Assembly: GCF_002855495.1 (NCBI RefSeq)
Contig: NZ_PKRO01000020.1
Coordinates: 1-54,457 of the forward strand
Source: Porphyrobacter sp. TH134
GTDB taxonomy: Bacteria; Pseudomonadota; Alphaproteobacteria; Sphingomonadales; Sphingomonadaceae
Length of the DNA stretch: 54,457 bases
Direction of reading: 5' to 3'
Shown here: positions 23,365-32,240 of the stretch, piece by piece
How the letters are laid out: the number at the start of each line of letters is the position of its first letter
How positions within the stretch are numbered: position 1 is the first letter of the stretch
The notes under the pieces: model-generated
Told to the model about the DNA's origin: nothing
Seen by the model: the letters and a program-made list of their open reading frames with translations, nothing else
The model's database searches: none
Program-made: the position numbers and the translations under genes

Positions 23365-26300
23365 TTAGAACTCGTAGCGCGCACCGACCTGAACGCGCCA
23401 TGCCGAAGCCTGCGCCACGGTTTCAGCGAAACCGCCATTGCCTGGCTGGCCTTGCGGACCGGCCGCCTGGAAGTTGGCCAGCACGTAACGGCCCTGCGCA
23501 TCATAGCCACCCTGGATCAGCGCCACGCGGCCATCAGCTCCGCCCAGCGTGTTCACGTTGTTCCAGGTCGCATCGACCAGGTTGAGCACGTTGACGACGT
23601 CGGCAAACAGCTCGATCCGGTCATTCTTCACACCCGTCAGCTTGCCGAGGAACGGCAGTTCCTGGCTGATCCGCAGGTCAAGATCGAAGATCCAGTCATT
23701 GCGGCAGGTGTTGCGGTTGACCGTCTGACCCGGCGTGAAATCGCAATCCAGCTGCTGGCGCACGTTGCTGTTGGGCAGCGGCACGCCATTCTCCAGCGCA
23801 TCGAGGAAGGCCAGAACCGCCGCCTGATTGCTCAAGGGCGACAGGTTGGGATCATTTACGCCGGTCGGGATGTACGCCAGTACATTTTCTTCCGCCGACG
23901 AGTTGCCCCGGAAGAACTGGACTGACTGTGCCGTGTTGAACGGCGGGGTAGTGCCCCGTGCCGGTGTGTTGAAGGTCAGGCTGTACGGACGGCCTTCCGA
24001 GGCACGGAAGAACAGACCCAGGCTGGTCTTGTAGTCATCGATGAACTCTTCGGCAAAGTTCATCGCCAGCGTGAAGTTGTGCTTCGTCTCGAAGCCCGAC
24101 TGCGACACGCCGACATTCTGCGGATCGAACGCGGCGGTGCCATCGAAGAACGAACCCGCGGTCGCATCGCGCGCATTCACCGACTGCTGGCTTTCGCTGA
24201 AGGCATAGCCAAAGTTGATGTTCACGCTGCCGCCGTCGGTGATGATGCCGCCGTCGAACTGCTTGGTCAGGATGACCGACACGTTATGCGCTTCAAAGCT
24301 CGGCCCGTTGGTGAGCTGGAGGAACTCCTGCAGCACCGAGTTTCCGGCATTGAAGCACGCCGGGCTCAGACCCGTCCACTGCGGGTTGTTACCGCCGGTG
24401 CCAACCAGCTGGGCCCCGCAACCTGCGTTCAGCGGGTCGATCGGGCGCAGGATCGGACGACCATCAACGGTCCGGCCACCGCGGCCCTCACGCGGATCGA
24501 CCTGCTGGACAAGGTCCACCACGGTCAGCGTGTCGTTGAAGCGCGTGTAAATGTAGTCGAGGTTCAGACGCCAGTTGCTGAAGAACCCGCCCTCGGTGCC
24601 GAATTCCGTAGCGAGGCCGATATTGGCGCGCACGGCGGTCGGGATGTCGAGGTTGGGGTCGATCGACTGGACCGCTGCATTGCCGCGGTCGGCAATCGCT
24701 GCGCCGGCCGTGGTCAGACACTGCGGCACGCCGGTGAAGTTACCGGCCGCATCCAGCACGCTCACCTTGCCACCCGGACCGCGCGGCAATGTCCCGGCGG
24801 CGCAGAGGTTGGTGTTCGACGTGGCGAAGTTGTTGCCCGTGTTCGAGAACGCGTTCGAGAAGAACACCACCGGATCGCCGCCCGCAAAGATGCCGACGCC
24901 GCCGGTCAGACGGGTGTTCGAGAAGAAGCCTTCGTTATCGAATGCATAGGTCGCCGACAGACGCGGCAGGATCACCGGATCCAGCGACGAGAAGCCAACC
25001 GAGTTGCTGAAGCCAAAGCGCTGGGCAAACAGCGGGTTGGCCGGCGGCGAACCACCGTCATACAGCTGCACACGCACACCGGCGTTGATCGCCAGCTGAT
25101 CGGTCGCCTGCCAATCGTCCTGCGCGAAGAACGAGTAGATCTGACGCGAGAATTGCGCGGCCGCATTGTCGAAATCGACCCCGCGCGGGACGTTGATGTC
25201 GGCCCCGATGGTTTCGTTACCGACCAGACGGTCGGAGTTGACCGCCGTGTTATTGCCGCCGGTAATCAGGCCGCGCTCAAAATCGTCGAGGTTCTGGAAG
25301 TACAGCGAACCGGTCGCGTTCTGCAGGAACAGGTTATACACTTCGAGATTGTTGTATTCCGCGCCCAGCTTGAAGTTGTGGCCGCCGCCCGCATCGATGT
25401 TCATGATGAAGCGGGCCTGATCGACCGTCGAATCAAGCTGGTTGAGCGCGCGCGAGAAGCCCGGGCCGGAGAACAGCTGGCCGTTCACACCGCCGGGGAT
25501 CTGACCGCTGGTGCGGTTGGGCGTGCCGACCACCAAACGCGTGGCCGGGTTGGCGCCGTTGGCTTCATCGAAGCCCAGCGGGCCCTGCACGTCCGACACG
25601 TCGGCGCGGCTGATGCGCAGTTCGGTCGAAACCGAATCGCTCCAGTTCGAATAAAGCTGCGCCGAATAGTAATCCGAAATCGTGCCTTCGTTCTCGAACG
25701 AGTTGATGCCGGTGAAGGCTGCGCCCGAATCGTCTTCGATCTTGCTTTCGTCGAGGCGCTGATAGGTCACAACGACGCGGTGATCATCGTTGATCTGGCC
25801 ATCGAGACGGCCAAAATAGCGCACGCTGGTGTTGGGCAGCGACGTGGCGATCGGGCCGGTTTCCTGACCGTAAACATCGCGGGCAATCCGCGAGAAACGC
25901 TCAAAATCGGCAACCGTGACGCCCAGTTCCGGGTTGCCTACGCCAAAGCCGAAGGGCGAGGAGGCTGCGCCTTCAACCAGATCGGTTTCTTCATAGGCGA
26001 AGCTGAAGAACAGGCGATCCTTGATGATCGGGCCCGACAGCGTGGCGCCCCAGCGCTTTTCTTCGCCGGCGTTGAACGGCCGGGTGGTGCCGTCAGCCAG
26101 CGTGATTTCGTCGTTCTGCATCCCGCCATCGAAATACGTGATGAAGGCAGAGCCCGAAAACTCGTTGCTACCGGCCTTGGTCACCACGTTGATGAGACAG
26201 CCGGTGAAGTCCGAATATTCCACGTCGAATGGCGCGAATTCAACCGAGGTCTGGTCCACCGCATCGAACGGCAGGGGCAGCGAGTTGCGGGCTGCAAACG

Positions 26301-26937
26301 GCGTGCCGTTCAGACCGAACACGTCGGCCTGCACAATGCCGTCGACCGTGAAGGTGTTGGCGCGGTCATTGCCGCCAAGGCAGGAAATACGGTCAAACCC
26401 TTCGCCGCCGTTGAATTCAAGGCTGACGCGCGGGTCGAGGCGAATGATGTCGCGGATGTCGCGGGTGATCGACGGGAACGCGCCGAGCTCAATCGAGCCG
26501 AACGCCTGGCCCGGACCGACCGCCAGCTGCTTCACACCGGCGCGCGAGCCGGTAACGATGATGACGCTGTCTTCGGCGCCAGCCGCAGTCTGGGTGAGCG
26601 CGAAGCTGAAAGTGGTGGGGCGGCCGAGCGCGGTATACACGTCCTGCACGGTCTGGCCTTCGAAGCCATCGACATCAGCCGTCACTTCGTAGGGGCCGCC
26701 CGGCGGAAGCGCGGAGACGCGGAAATTGCCCTGGCTATCGGCGGTGGTGGTGCGCACGGCATTGGTGCTGGTGTTGGTCACCGTGATGGTCGCGCCGCCA
26801 AGCGGGTTGCCCGATTCGTCGGTCACGCGGCCTTCGACATCGGTAACGATCTGCTGCGCCGAAGCGGGCGCGGCAACAAAGGTGGTGGTCGCGGCAAGGC
26901 TGACGATGCTCGCGGCGAGAAGATACTTAAGCTTCAT
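23365..26937 (-). CDS. Oar-like TonB-dependent receptor with carboxypeptidase-regulatory domain
   Basis: A large outer-membrane receptor of 1190 residues. A signal peptide ends near residue 27 (APASAQ). A carboxypeptidase regulatory-like domain follows at about 33-115 (VEGRVTDESGNPLGGATITV), then the plug (about 140-270) with SVEFAPFDVEYSDFTG and INVVTKAGSNEFSGSAF, and a long beta-barrel ending in an aromatic VQVGARYEF. This Oar-type layout is common in sphingomonads. The substrate is unknown; two cysteines in the plug (SCLGG and TGCL) could form a disulfide. The leader has a tandem 15-bp repeat and a Pho-box-like array upstream; a strong terminator lies downstream, so it is a single-gene transcript. 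Confidence 0.92.
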   Translation of the reverse strand: MKLKYLLAASIVSLAATTTFVAAPASAQQIVTDVEGRVTDESGNPLGGATITVTNTSTNAVRTTTADSQGNFRVSALPPGGPYEVTADVDGFEGQTVQDVYTALGRPTTFSFALTQTAAGAEDSVIIVTGSRAGVKQLAVGPGQAFGSIELGAFPSITRDIRDIIRLDPRVSLEFNGGEGFDRISCLGGNDRANTFTVDGIVQADVFGLNGTPFAARNSLPLPFDAVDQTSVEFAPFDVEYSDFTGCLINVVTKAGSNEFSGSAFITYFDGGMQNDEITLADGTTRPFNAGEEKRWGATLSGPIIKDRLFFSFAYEETDLVEGAASSPFGFGVGNPELGVTVADFERFSRIARDVYGQETGPIATSLPNTSVRYFGRLDGQINDDHRVVVTYQRLDESKIEDDSGAAFTGINSFENEGTISDYYSAQLYSNWSDSVSTELRISRADVSDVQGPLGFDEANGANPATRLVVGTPNRTSGQIPGGVNGQLFSGPGFSRALNQLDSTVDQARFIMNIDAGGGHNFKLGAEYNNLEVYNLFLQNATGSLYFQNLDDFERGLITGGNNTAVNSDRLVGNETIGADINVPRGVDFDNAAAQFSRQIYSFFAQDDWQATDQLAINAGVRVQLYDGGSPPANPLFAQRFGFSNSVGFSSLDPVILPRLSATYAFDNEGFFSNTRLTGGVGIFAGGDPVVFFSNAFSNTGNNFATSNTNLCAAGTLPRGPGGKVSVLDAAGNFTGVPQCLTTAGAAIADRGNAAVQSIDPNLDIPTAVRANIGLATEFGTEGGFFSNWRLNLDYIYTRFNDTLTVVDLVQQVDPREGRGGRTVDGRPILRPIDPLNAGCGAQLVGTGGNNPQWTGLSPACFNAGNSVLQEFLQLTNGPSFEAHNVSVILTKQFDGGIITDGGSVNINFGYAFSESQQSVNARDATAGSFFDGTAAFDPQNVGVSQSGFETKHNFTLAMNFAEEFIDDYKTSLGLFFRASEGRPYSLTFNTPARGTTPPFNTAQSVQFFRGNSSAEENVLAYIPTGVNDPNLSPLSNQAAVLAFLDALENGVPLPNSNVRQQLDCDFTPGQTVNRNTCRNDWIFDLDLRISQELPFLGKLTGVKNDRIELFADVVNVLNLVDATWNNVNTLGGADGRVALIQGGYDAQGRYVLANFQAAGPQGQPGNGGFAETVAQASAWRVQVGARYEF

Positions 26938-26951
26938 GGATGAAAGCCCCT

Positions 26952-26981
26952 GTAACGATGGAGAGAGTAACGGTGGAGAGA
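26952..26981 (-). repeat. Tandem 15-bp repeat in the TonB receptor leader
   Basis: Two adjacent copies of GTAACGRTGGAGAGA (plus strand; one mismatch) lie 15-44 bases before the receptor ATG. In the mRNA sense each reads TCTCTCCAYCGTTAC. The position just before the AGGGG ribosome-binding site suggests a repeated RNA or protein binding site. Confidence 0.6.
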
Positions 26982-27030
26982 GACAAATCGTGTGATGCGG
27001 CCTGCCCTAGGCCTGAACGCTTGCGGCAAA

Positions 27031-27059
27031 GCGACTGTTCTGTGACAGTTTGATGAAAT
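27031..27059 (-). promoter_or_regulatory. Pho-box-like array upstream of the TonB receptor
   Basis: On the minus strand three 7-mers occur with an exact 11-base period: ATTTCAT, CTGTCAC and CAGTCGC, each separated by four bases. The PhoB consensus is repeated CTGTCAT with the same spacing. The middle unit matches six of seven positions, the outer units fewer. It lies about 95-120 bases upstream of the receptor ATG. No clear -10 element follows. Confidence 0.35.
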
Positions 27060-27210
27060 GCTACGCCCCTGCGCGGCGTTTCCATAGTGGGAGTCTCCGC
27101 AAACGCCACAAAAGTGTCGGATTTGCGTTGGTTCTGGCCGCCAGTGTTGCATCGCAGCAACGGCGACAAGGAATTTCCCGGAGAGCCGAAAACGGCCGGA
27201 AACGCTGCCG

Positions 27211-28140
27211 TCAGACCAGATTGATCTCGCGCAGGCGCTGCATCAGGTAATCATGCGCGCTGATCGGTGCGGGCGGCGGATTCGCGGCGCCGGCATCGAT
27301 GCATTCGGGCAGCGGCTCGATCATGAAATCGGGCCGGAAATGCAGGAAGAACGGCATGGAATACCGCGCCCGCCGCGCCGCATCGCCGCGCGGGTTGACC
27401 ACCCGGTGCGTGGTCGAACGCAGTCGCCCATTGGTCTGGCGTTGCAGCATGTCGCCAACATTGATGACCAGCGCGCCCGGCGGCACATCGACCGCGTGCC
27501 ATTCGCCTGCGCGCGTAAGCAGTTCCAACCCGGCTTCCTCCGCCCCCAGCAGCAGGGTAATGGTGTTGATGTCTTCATGCCCGGCGGCCCGAATCGCCCC
27601 TTCGGGTGCGCCTTCTTCCAGCGGCGGGTAATGCAGCAGCCGCATCACCGAATTGCCGTCCGCAACGCTCGCCGCGAAGAAATCGCGCGGGCGGCCAAGG
27701 TGGAGAGCAATCGCTTCGAGCACGCGGCCACCGGCAACCTCGAAGGCTGCGAACAGCGCGGTCATGGTTTCGCGGAAATCCTCGACCTCGGCCGGCCAGA
27801 CGTTGGGCGCCATGAATTCGCGCAAGGCATGGCCTTCGGGCAAATCGCGGCCCACATGCCAGAACTCCTTGAGATCGAACACTCCGGCGTCCTTGGCCTT
27901 TTCGGTGCCGAACGGCGTATACCCGCGCGCGCCGCCGCCGCCGTCGATCTTGTAGGCACGCTTGACCGCATCGGGCAGCGCGAAGAACGCCTTGGAGGCC
28001 GCCTCGGCGCGGTCGATCAGATCCTGCGGGATGCCGTGATCGCGCACCACGGCAAAGCCGTTTTCGCCAAAGCTGCGCCCCAACTCATCGGCGATGGTTT
28101 CAAGCGGCTGGGCGAGGGAAACGGAAGCAATGTCGGTCAT
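27211..28140 (-). CDS. Isopenicillin-N-synthase-like 2-oxoglutarate/Fe(II) oxygenase
   Basis: A 309-residue non-heme iron oxygenase of the IPNS/DIOX_N type. The N-terminal half has SFGENGFAVVRDHGIP and GGGARGYTPFGTEKAKD near 90-105. The double-stranded beta-helix core has the metal ligands HED near residue 193 and H in STTHRVVNP near 248, with the co-substrate motif RYSMPFFLHF near 262. Bacterial members are of broad and mostly unknown function; it probably oxidises a small molecule. It stands alone on the minus strand between the receptor control region and the nucleoside transporter. Confidence 0.88.
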   Translation of the reverse strand: MTDIASVSLAQPLETIADELGRSFGENGFAVVRDHGIPQDLIDRAEAASKAFFALPDAVKRAYKIDGGGGARGYTPFGTEKAKDAGVFDLKEFWHVGRDLPEGHALREFMAPNVWPAEVEDFRETMTALFAAFEVAGGRVLEAIALHLGRPRDFFAASVADGNSVMRLLHYPPLEEGAPEGAIRAAGHEDINTITLLLGAEEAGLELLTRAGEWHAVDVPPGALVINVGDMLQRQTNGRLRSTTHRVVNPRGDAARRARYSMPFFLHFRPDFMIEPLPECIDAGAANPPPAPISAHDYLMQRLREINLV

Positions 28141-28203
28141 GCCCGGGCCCTTACACCGGCCTGTGCGGCCCTGCCAAGCCCTGCGCGCCGGGGACAGGGC
28201 CGA

Positions 28204-29685
28204 TCAGTAAGGCAGGAACAGGCTGGCCAGCGCCGCGCTCATCAGGTTGGCAAGGCTGCCTGCCGCCAGCGCCTTCAGCCCCAGTTGGGCAATCACCGGG
28301 CGCTGGTTGGGCGCAAGCCCGCCGGTCACCGCCATCTGGATCGCGATGGACGAGAAATTGGCAAACCCGCACAGCGCAAAGGTGATGATCGCCCGGCTAC
28401 GCGCGGTCAGTTCATTGCCCTGCATCGCACCCAGATCGATAAAGGCGACGAATTCATTGAGCACGATCTTGGTGCCGAACAATCCGCCGGCAATCTGCGC
28501 CTGATTCCAATCCGAAATGCCGATCAGGAACATCACCGGTGCAAACACGTACCCGAGCAGTTTCTGGAAACTGATCCCTTGCAGCCAGGCAGCAGCCTCG
28601 GGCGAAAACGGCGCGCCCATGCCATCGGCAAGGCCCACGATCCCGCCGCCGATCCCGGCAAGCATCCCGTTGGCGAGCGCCACCAGCGCCACAAACACCA
28701 TCACCATCGCGCCGACGGCCACCGCCAGCTTGACCCCGGTCTGCGTGCCTTGCGCGGCGGCTTCGATGATGTTGGCAGGGCGCTGGCCTTCCTCGAAGGT
28801 TTCCGCCGTGCTGACCTCGTCAGTCTTGAGCCCGCCTTCAAGGATCGCTGCTGGACCCACGGCGCTGATGCGCGCCTGCGGCAATTCGACCTGCTGGCCG
28901 TTTTCGTCATACATCACGACCCGGGTTGCCTCGGTCATCGTGTTGGGCTTGCCGCGTGCGCGCGCCACGGCTGCGGCGGCGACCGAGCCTTCATAACCGG
29001 CCGGCTTGTGCGGCTCGTCAGGCATGATGATCTTGGCCATCAGGATGCCGCCGGGCGCCGACATGAACGCCGCCGCCAGCAGGAAGGGCACGGCCTCTTC
29101 TCCGATGAAGCTGGCGTAGGCGGCAAGGATTGTGCCCGCCACGCCCGCCATCCCCACGCTCATCAGCGTGAACAGGCCCGCAGGCGAGAGCGCCGCAAGA
29201 TAGGGCCGCACCACCAGCGGGCTTTCCGATTGCCCGACGAAAATATTGGCCGCCGCGCCCAGCGCCTCGACCTTGCTGATCCCGGTGATCCACCCGATCG
29301 CCCCGCCCACCCAGCGCACCAGCCGCTGCATGATGCCGAGGTGATAGAGGATCGAAACAATCGCAGCGAAAAACACGATCACCGGCAAGGCGCCAATTAC
29401 GAAGGTGTTGGCGAAGGGATTGTTCTCCATAGGGCCGAACACCGACGTGATCCCGACCTTGGAGAAATCGAGCAGCGCAATCACCCCGCGCGACAGACCG
29501 CCGATCACGGCAACGCCCGCTTCGGTCCGCAGCACGATCAAGGCGGTAATCGCCTGAAGCGCAAAGGCTGACCCGACCACGCGCAGGTTGATCCGCCGCC
29601 GCCCGTTCGACAGCGCAAAAGCTATCGCCAGAATGGCGGCGACCCCTGCAAGGCTAAGCAGGATGGACGTGATACTCTCGTTCAC
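28204..29685 (-). CDS. Concentrative nucleoside transporter (CNT/NupC family)
   Basis: A 493-residue inner-membrane ion/nucleoside symporter. The start is the GTG at 29685, giving VNESITSILLSLAGVAAILA as the first helix; an open frame continues upstream but is not conserved-looking. CNT hallmarks are NIFVGQSESPLVVRPYL near 150, GEEAVPFLLAAAFMSAPGGI near 200 and the C-terminal CGFANFSSIAIQMAVTG near 445. A loop of about 70 hydrophilic residues (235-305) separates the two halves. The gene is divergent from the queuosine-precursor transporter. Confidence 0.92.
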   Translation of the reverse strand: MNESITSILLSLAGVAAILAIAFALSNGRRRINLRVVGSAFALQAITALIVLRTEAGVAVIGGLSRGVIALLDFSKVGITSVFGPMENNPFANTFVIGALPVIVFFAAIVSILYHLGIMQRLVRWVGGAIGWITGISKVEALGAAANIFVGQSESPLVVRPYLAALSPAGLFTLMSVGMAGVAGTILAAYASFIGEEAVPFLLAAAFMSAPGGILMAKIIMPDEPHKPAGYEGSVAAAAVARARGKPNTMTEATRVVMYDENGQQVELPQARISAVGPAAILEGGLKTDEVSTAETFEEGQRPANIIEAAAQGTQTGVKLAVAVGAMVMVFVALVALANGMLAGIGGGIVGLADGMGAPFSPEAAAWLQGISFQKLLGYVFAPVMFLIGISDWNQAQIAGGLFGTKIVLNEFVAFIDLGAMQGNELTARSRAIITFALCGFANFSSIAIQMAVTGGLAPNQRPVIAQLGLKALAAGSLANLMSAALASLFLPY

Positions 29686-29902
29686 GGCAGCAAATGCCCC
29701 TCGATTTGGCTGGAAGCGTCCCGACCTTCGTGCCGCGCGGGGGCGCTTGCCCTGCGTGCAGCACCTTCGGGCGTGGCAGTTTGCGAACCGACTTGCAAGC
29801 CTGATGCGCGCGGCAGCCCGTACCGCCCGCCAGCAAGGGTGCCGGTGACAGGTGCGCGGGCGGCGCTTTTCTTTTGTCCGTGGGCTGGCTAGCACACCGG
29901 CG

Positions 29903-30604
29903 ATGACCACACCGCAACCGCAGCCGCCCGCCGCCGCCGCCGATCCGCTGGGCTCCATGCCGCTGGGCCTGTTTGTGTTTACTTTGCTGTATGGCGGCAT
30001 GACGGTGCTGGCCGGCGTGCTCGCCTTCAAGCAGGTGCAGCTGTGGCCGACCAGTCTGGCCGTGGAGAGCGGGATCTTCCCCTTCCTGCTGCTGGTGGTG
30101 ATTTCGAGCACGCTGTCCCAGCTTTACGGGCGCGATGCGGCTAAGCGGATTGTGTGGTGGGGGTTCTTCCCGCTGGGGCTGTCGGCGGTGCTGATGTGGC
30201 TGGTGCTGGCGCTGCCTGCCTCGCCCGAGATGGTGGCCTTTCGCCCGGATGATCTTGCCGCGTTTGAACGGGTGCACCGGTCGACCTGGCGGGTGTGGAT
30301 GGCGGGCCCGGCGTCCTACATCACCTCGCTGCTGCTCAATATCTGGATCTTCGACCGGCTGCGCGGGTCAGGTGCGGAAAGCACGATCGGATTGATGGTG
30401 CGCGGCGCGATTGCTTCGGCGCTGTCACAAGCGGTCGATTCGGTGATCTTCATCACGCTGGCCTTTTACGGCGAGTTCGACATCACCGATCTGATGATCG
30501 GTCAGGTGCTGGCCAAGGTGGTGCTAAGCTTGGTGCTGGTGCCGTTCCTGATTACCGGCGGAGTGAAGACAGCACGCTGGCTGGACCGGAAGAAGGAAGG
30601 CTAG
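29903..30604 (+). CDS. Queuosine precursor transporter (YhhQ/VUT family)
   Basis: A 233-residue inner-membrane protein with about six transmembrane helices; the family imports queuosine precursors (preQ0/preQ1) for tRNA modification. Typical features are LWPTSLAVESGIFPFLLLVV near 48-65, a central RVWMAGPASYITSLLLNIWIF near 130-150 and SQAVDSVIFITLAFYGEF near 180. The start ATG at 29903 gives a Pro/Ala-rich cytosolic N terminus. It ends 52 bases before a REP-like repeat, which in turn precedes tRNA-Lys on the other strand. Confidence 0.88.
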   Translation: MTTPQPQPPAAAADPLGSMPLGLFVFTLLYGGMTVLAGVLAFKQVQLWPTSLAVESGIFPFLLLVVISSTLSQLYGRDAAKRIVWWGFFPLGLSAVLMWLVLALPASPEMVAFRPDDLAAFERVHRSTWRVWMAGPASYITSLLLNIWIFDRLRGSGAESTIGLMVRGAIASALSQAVDSVIFITLAFYGEFDITDLMIGQVLAKVVLSLVLVPFLITGGVKTARWLDRKKEG

Positions 30605-30655
30605 CCAGCCATTCGCGGCGACATCTCGCTAGGCGCTGGAACGGGCGCACAGCGA

Positions 30656-30737
30656 CCGCAAGCCCGACCGGGCGCCCGCAGCGACGCGGCCTTCAGGCCG
30701 TGAGAGCGAGGATATCGCGCGCCGGACGGCGTGCGAA
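30656..30737. repeat. REP-like repeat, copy A
   Basis: An 82-base element with three hairpins: GCCC-GACC-GGGC (30662-30673), CGGCCTT-CAGGCCG (30686-30699) and CGCGCGCC-GGAC-GGCGTGCG (30716-30735). It aligns without gaps to the element at 35765-35848. Most differences fall in stems and keep base pairing. It lies between the queuosine transporter and tRNA-Lys. Confidence 0.75.
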
Positions 30738-30745
30738 AACAAAAA

Positions 30746-30821
<76 letters not shown>

Positions 30822-30847
30822 ACCTGGGTAACGCTGGCGCAGTGCGC

Positions 30848-31351
30848 TCACGCGAAGGGCGCTCCCCTAGGCAGGGGGCGCGGGCGGGTCAAGCGGGCTT
30901 GATGGTGGGCGAGCGTTAAACCCGTCGCACCAGCGCGCCAACTGGCGGCAATCGTACACGCCGGGGTCAGCACAAACCGCCGCTGCGCAAAGGCTGCGTG
31001 GGGGATGGTGAGGCCGGGGCTGGCCCAGCGTCCGCCGCTCCACAGGATAATGTCGAGGTCCAGCACCCGGTCGCCCCAGCGCTGACCGGGGCGCCGCCCG
31101 AATTCGCGCTCGGTGCGCTTGCAGGCCGCGAGCAGGGCGGTGGGGGAAAGGTCGCTGTCCAGCACCAGCGCGGCGTTGGCAAAGCGGCGCTGCGCCGCGC
31201 CCATCGCCGGCGTCGCAATGACGGGCGAGCGCGCTGTAACGGTGCCAAGGCTTGCGCATTCCTCCATCGCTGCGCGCACCACGGCTTCGGGCGCGCCAAA
31301 GCGGTGGTGCCGCCGGTTGCTGCCGACCGCGATCAGATAGGTGCTGGACAC
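30848..31351 (-). CDS. folK: 2-amino-4-hydroxy-6-hydroxymethyldihydropteridine pyrophosphokinase
   Basis: Pyrophosphorylates the pterin precursor in folate synthesis. The 167-residue HPPK starts YLIAVGSNRRHHRFGAPEAV and contains FANAALVLDSDLSPTALL, the RTEREFGRRPGQRWGDRVLD motif near residue 85-105 and the metal-binding DLDIILW at about 103. A basic Pro/Arg-rich tail extends past the fold. It starts four bases after aguB ends, and tRNA-Lys follows 26 bases downstream. The other folate genes are not nearby. Confidence 0.93.
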   Translation of the reverse strand: MSSTYLIAVGSNRRHHRFGAPEAVVRAAMEECASLGTVTARSPVIATPAMGAAQRRFANAALVLDSDLSPTALLAACKRTEREFGRRPGQRWGDRVLDLDIILWSGGRWASPGLTIPHAAFAQRRFVLTPACTIAASWRAGATGLTLAHHQARLTRPRPLPRGAPFA

Positions 31352-31355
31352 CGCC

Positions 31356-32222
31356 TCAGATGTCCTGCGCGATCCGCCCGTAAAGCTGCGGCCGGCGGTC
31401 GCGGAAGAAGCCCATGCCTGCGCGGTGCTTTGCAGCCTGCGCCAGATCGAGCCGGGCGATCAGCACGCCGGTCTCGCCTGCGCCATACTCGCCAAGGAAA
31501 TCGCCCCATTCGTCGGTGATGAAGGAGTGCCCGTAAAAGCGCTGCCCGCCTTCGGAACCGATGCGGTTGGCGGCGACCACCGGCATGCAGTTCGATACCG
31601 CATGGCCAATCATCGCACGCCGCCACATGCGGCTGGTGTCGAGATCGGCATCATAGGGTTCGGAACCGATCGCGGTGGGATAGAGCAGCAATTCCGCCCC
31701 CAACAGCGCCATCACCCGCGCGCATTCGGGATACCATTGGTCCCAGCAGATACCGACGCCGATCTTGACGATCGCTCCGCCCTCACCCGGCACATCCCAT
31801 ACCTTGAAGCCATCATTGCCGGGACGGAAATAGTATTTTTCCTCGTAACCCGGCCCATCGGGGATATGGCTTTTGCGGTAGGTGCCCTGCACCGCGCCAT
31901 CGGGGCCGATCATGGCGAGAGTGTTGTAATAGTGATGCCCGTCGCGCTCAAAGAAGCTGGTGGGGATCGTTACCTTCAGCCGCGCGGCAAGGTCGCGCAT
32001 GGCGATCACGCTGGGGTGTTCCAGCGTCGGGCGGGCGAGCGCAAATAGCGCCTCGTCCTCCTCGCGGCAGAAATAGGGGCCGCTGAACAATTCCGGCGGC
32101 AGGATCAACTGCGCGCCTTGGGCGGCGGCCTCCTCGACCAGCGCCGAAACGGCGGCGATATTGGCGGCCTCGTCTTCGGAACCAAGGGGAAGCTGAAGGG
32201 CGGCGACAGTGAGTGCGGTCAT
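31356..32222 (-). CDS. aguB: N-carbamoylputrescine amidase
   Basis: Hydrolyses N-carbamoylputrescine to putrescine, CO2 and ammonia, the last step of the agmatine route to polyamines. The 288-residue nitrilase-superfamily enzyme has the Glu-Lys-Cys triad in PPELFSGPYFCRE, TYRKSHIPDGPGYEEKYYFR and IGVGICWDQWYPE. The strong YEEKYYF-PG motif supports AguB rather than a generic amidase. It is the middle gene of a same-strand group with an exported methyltransferase (18 bases upstream) and folK (four bases downstream). Agmatine deiminase is not in the window. Confidence 0.92.
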   Translation of the reverse strand: MTALTVAALQLPLGSEDEAANIAAVSALVEEAAAQGAQLILPPELFSGPYFCREEDEALFALARPTLEHPSVIAMRDLAARLKVTIPTSFFERDGHHYYNTLAMIGPDGAVQGTYRKSHIPDGPGYEEKYYFRPGNDGFKVWDVPGEGGAIVKIGVGICWDQWYPECARVMALLGAELLLYPTAIGSEPYDADLDTSRMWRRAMIGHAVSNCMPVVAANRIGSEGGQRFYGHSFITDEWGDFLGEYGAGETGVLIARLDLAQAAKHRAGMGFFRDRRPQLYGRIAQDI

Positions 32223-32240
32223 GCCGCCGCCCCTAGAGCA

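Noticed and set aside
24079..26943. A 954-codon open frame antisense to the TonB receptor
   Set aside because: It is a G+C-driven shadow: its product is a run of charged, low-information sequence with no domain, while the opposite strand encodes a full receptor with signal peptide and terminator.
29686..29902. Riboswitch (preQ1 or purine) between the nucleoside and queuosine transporters
   Set aside because: The gap is 217 bases and the neighbours would suit one, but I could not recognise the conserved core of either class.
29686..30111. N-terminal extension of the nucleoside transporter
   Set aside because: The extension is antisense to the queuosine transporter gene and has no hydrophobic pattern; the GTG at 29685 gives a normal first helix.
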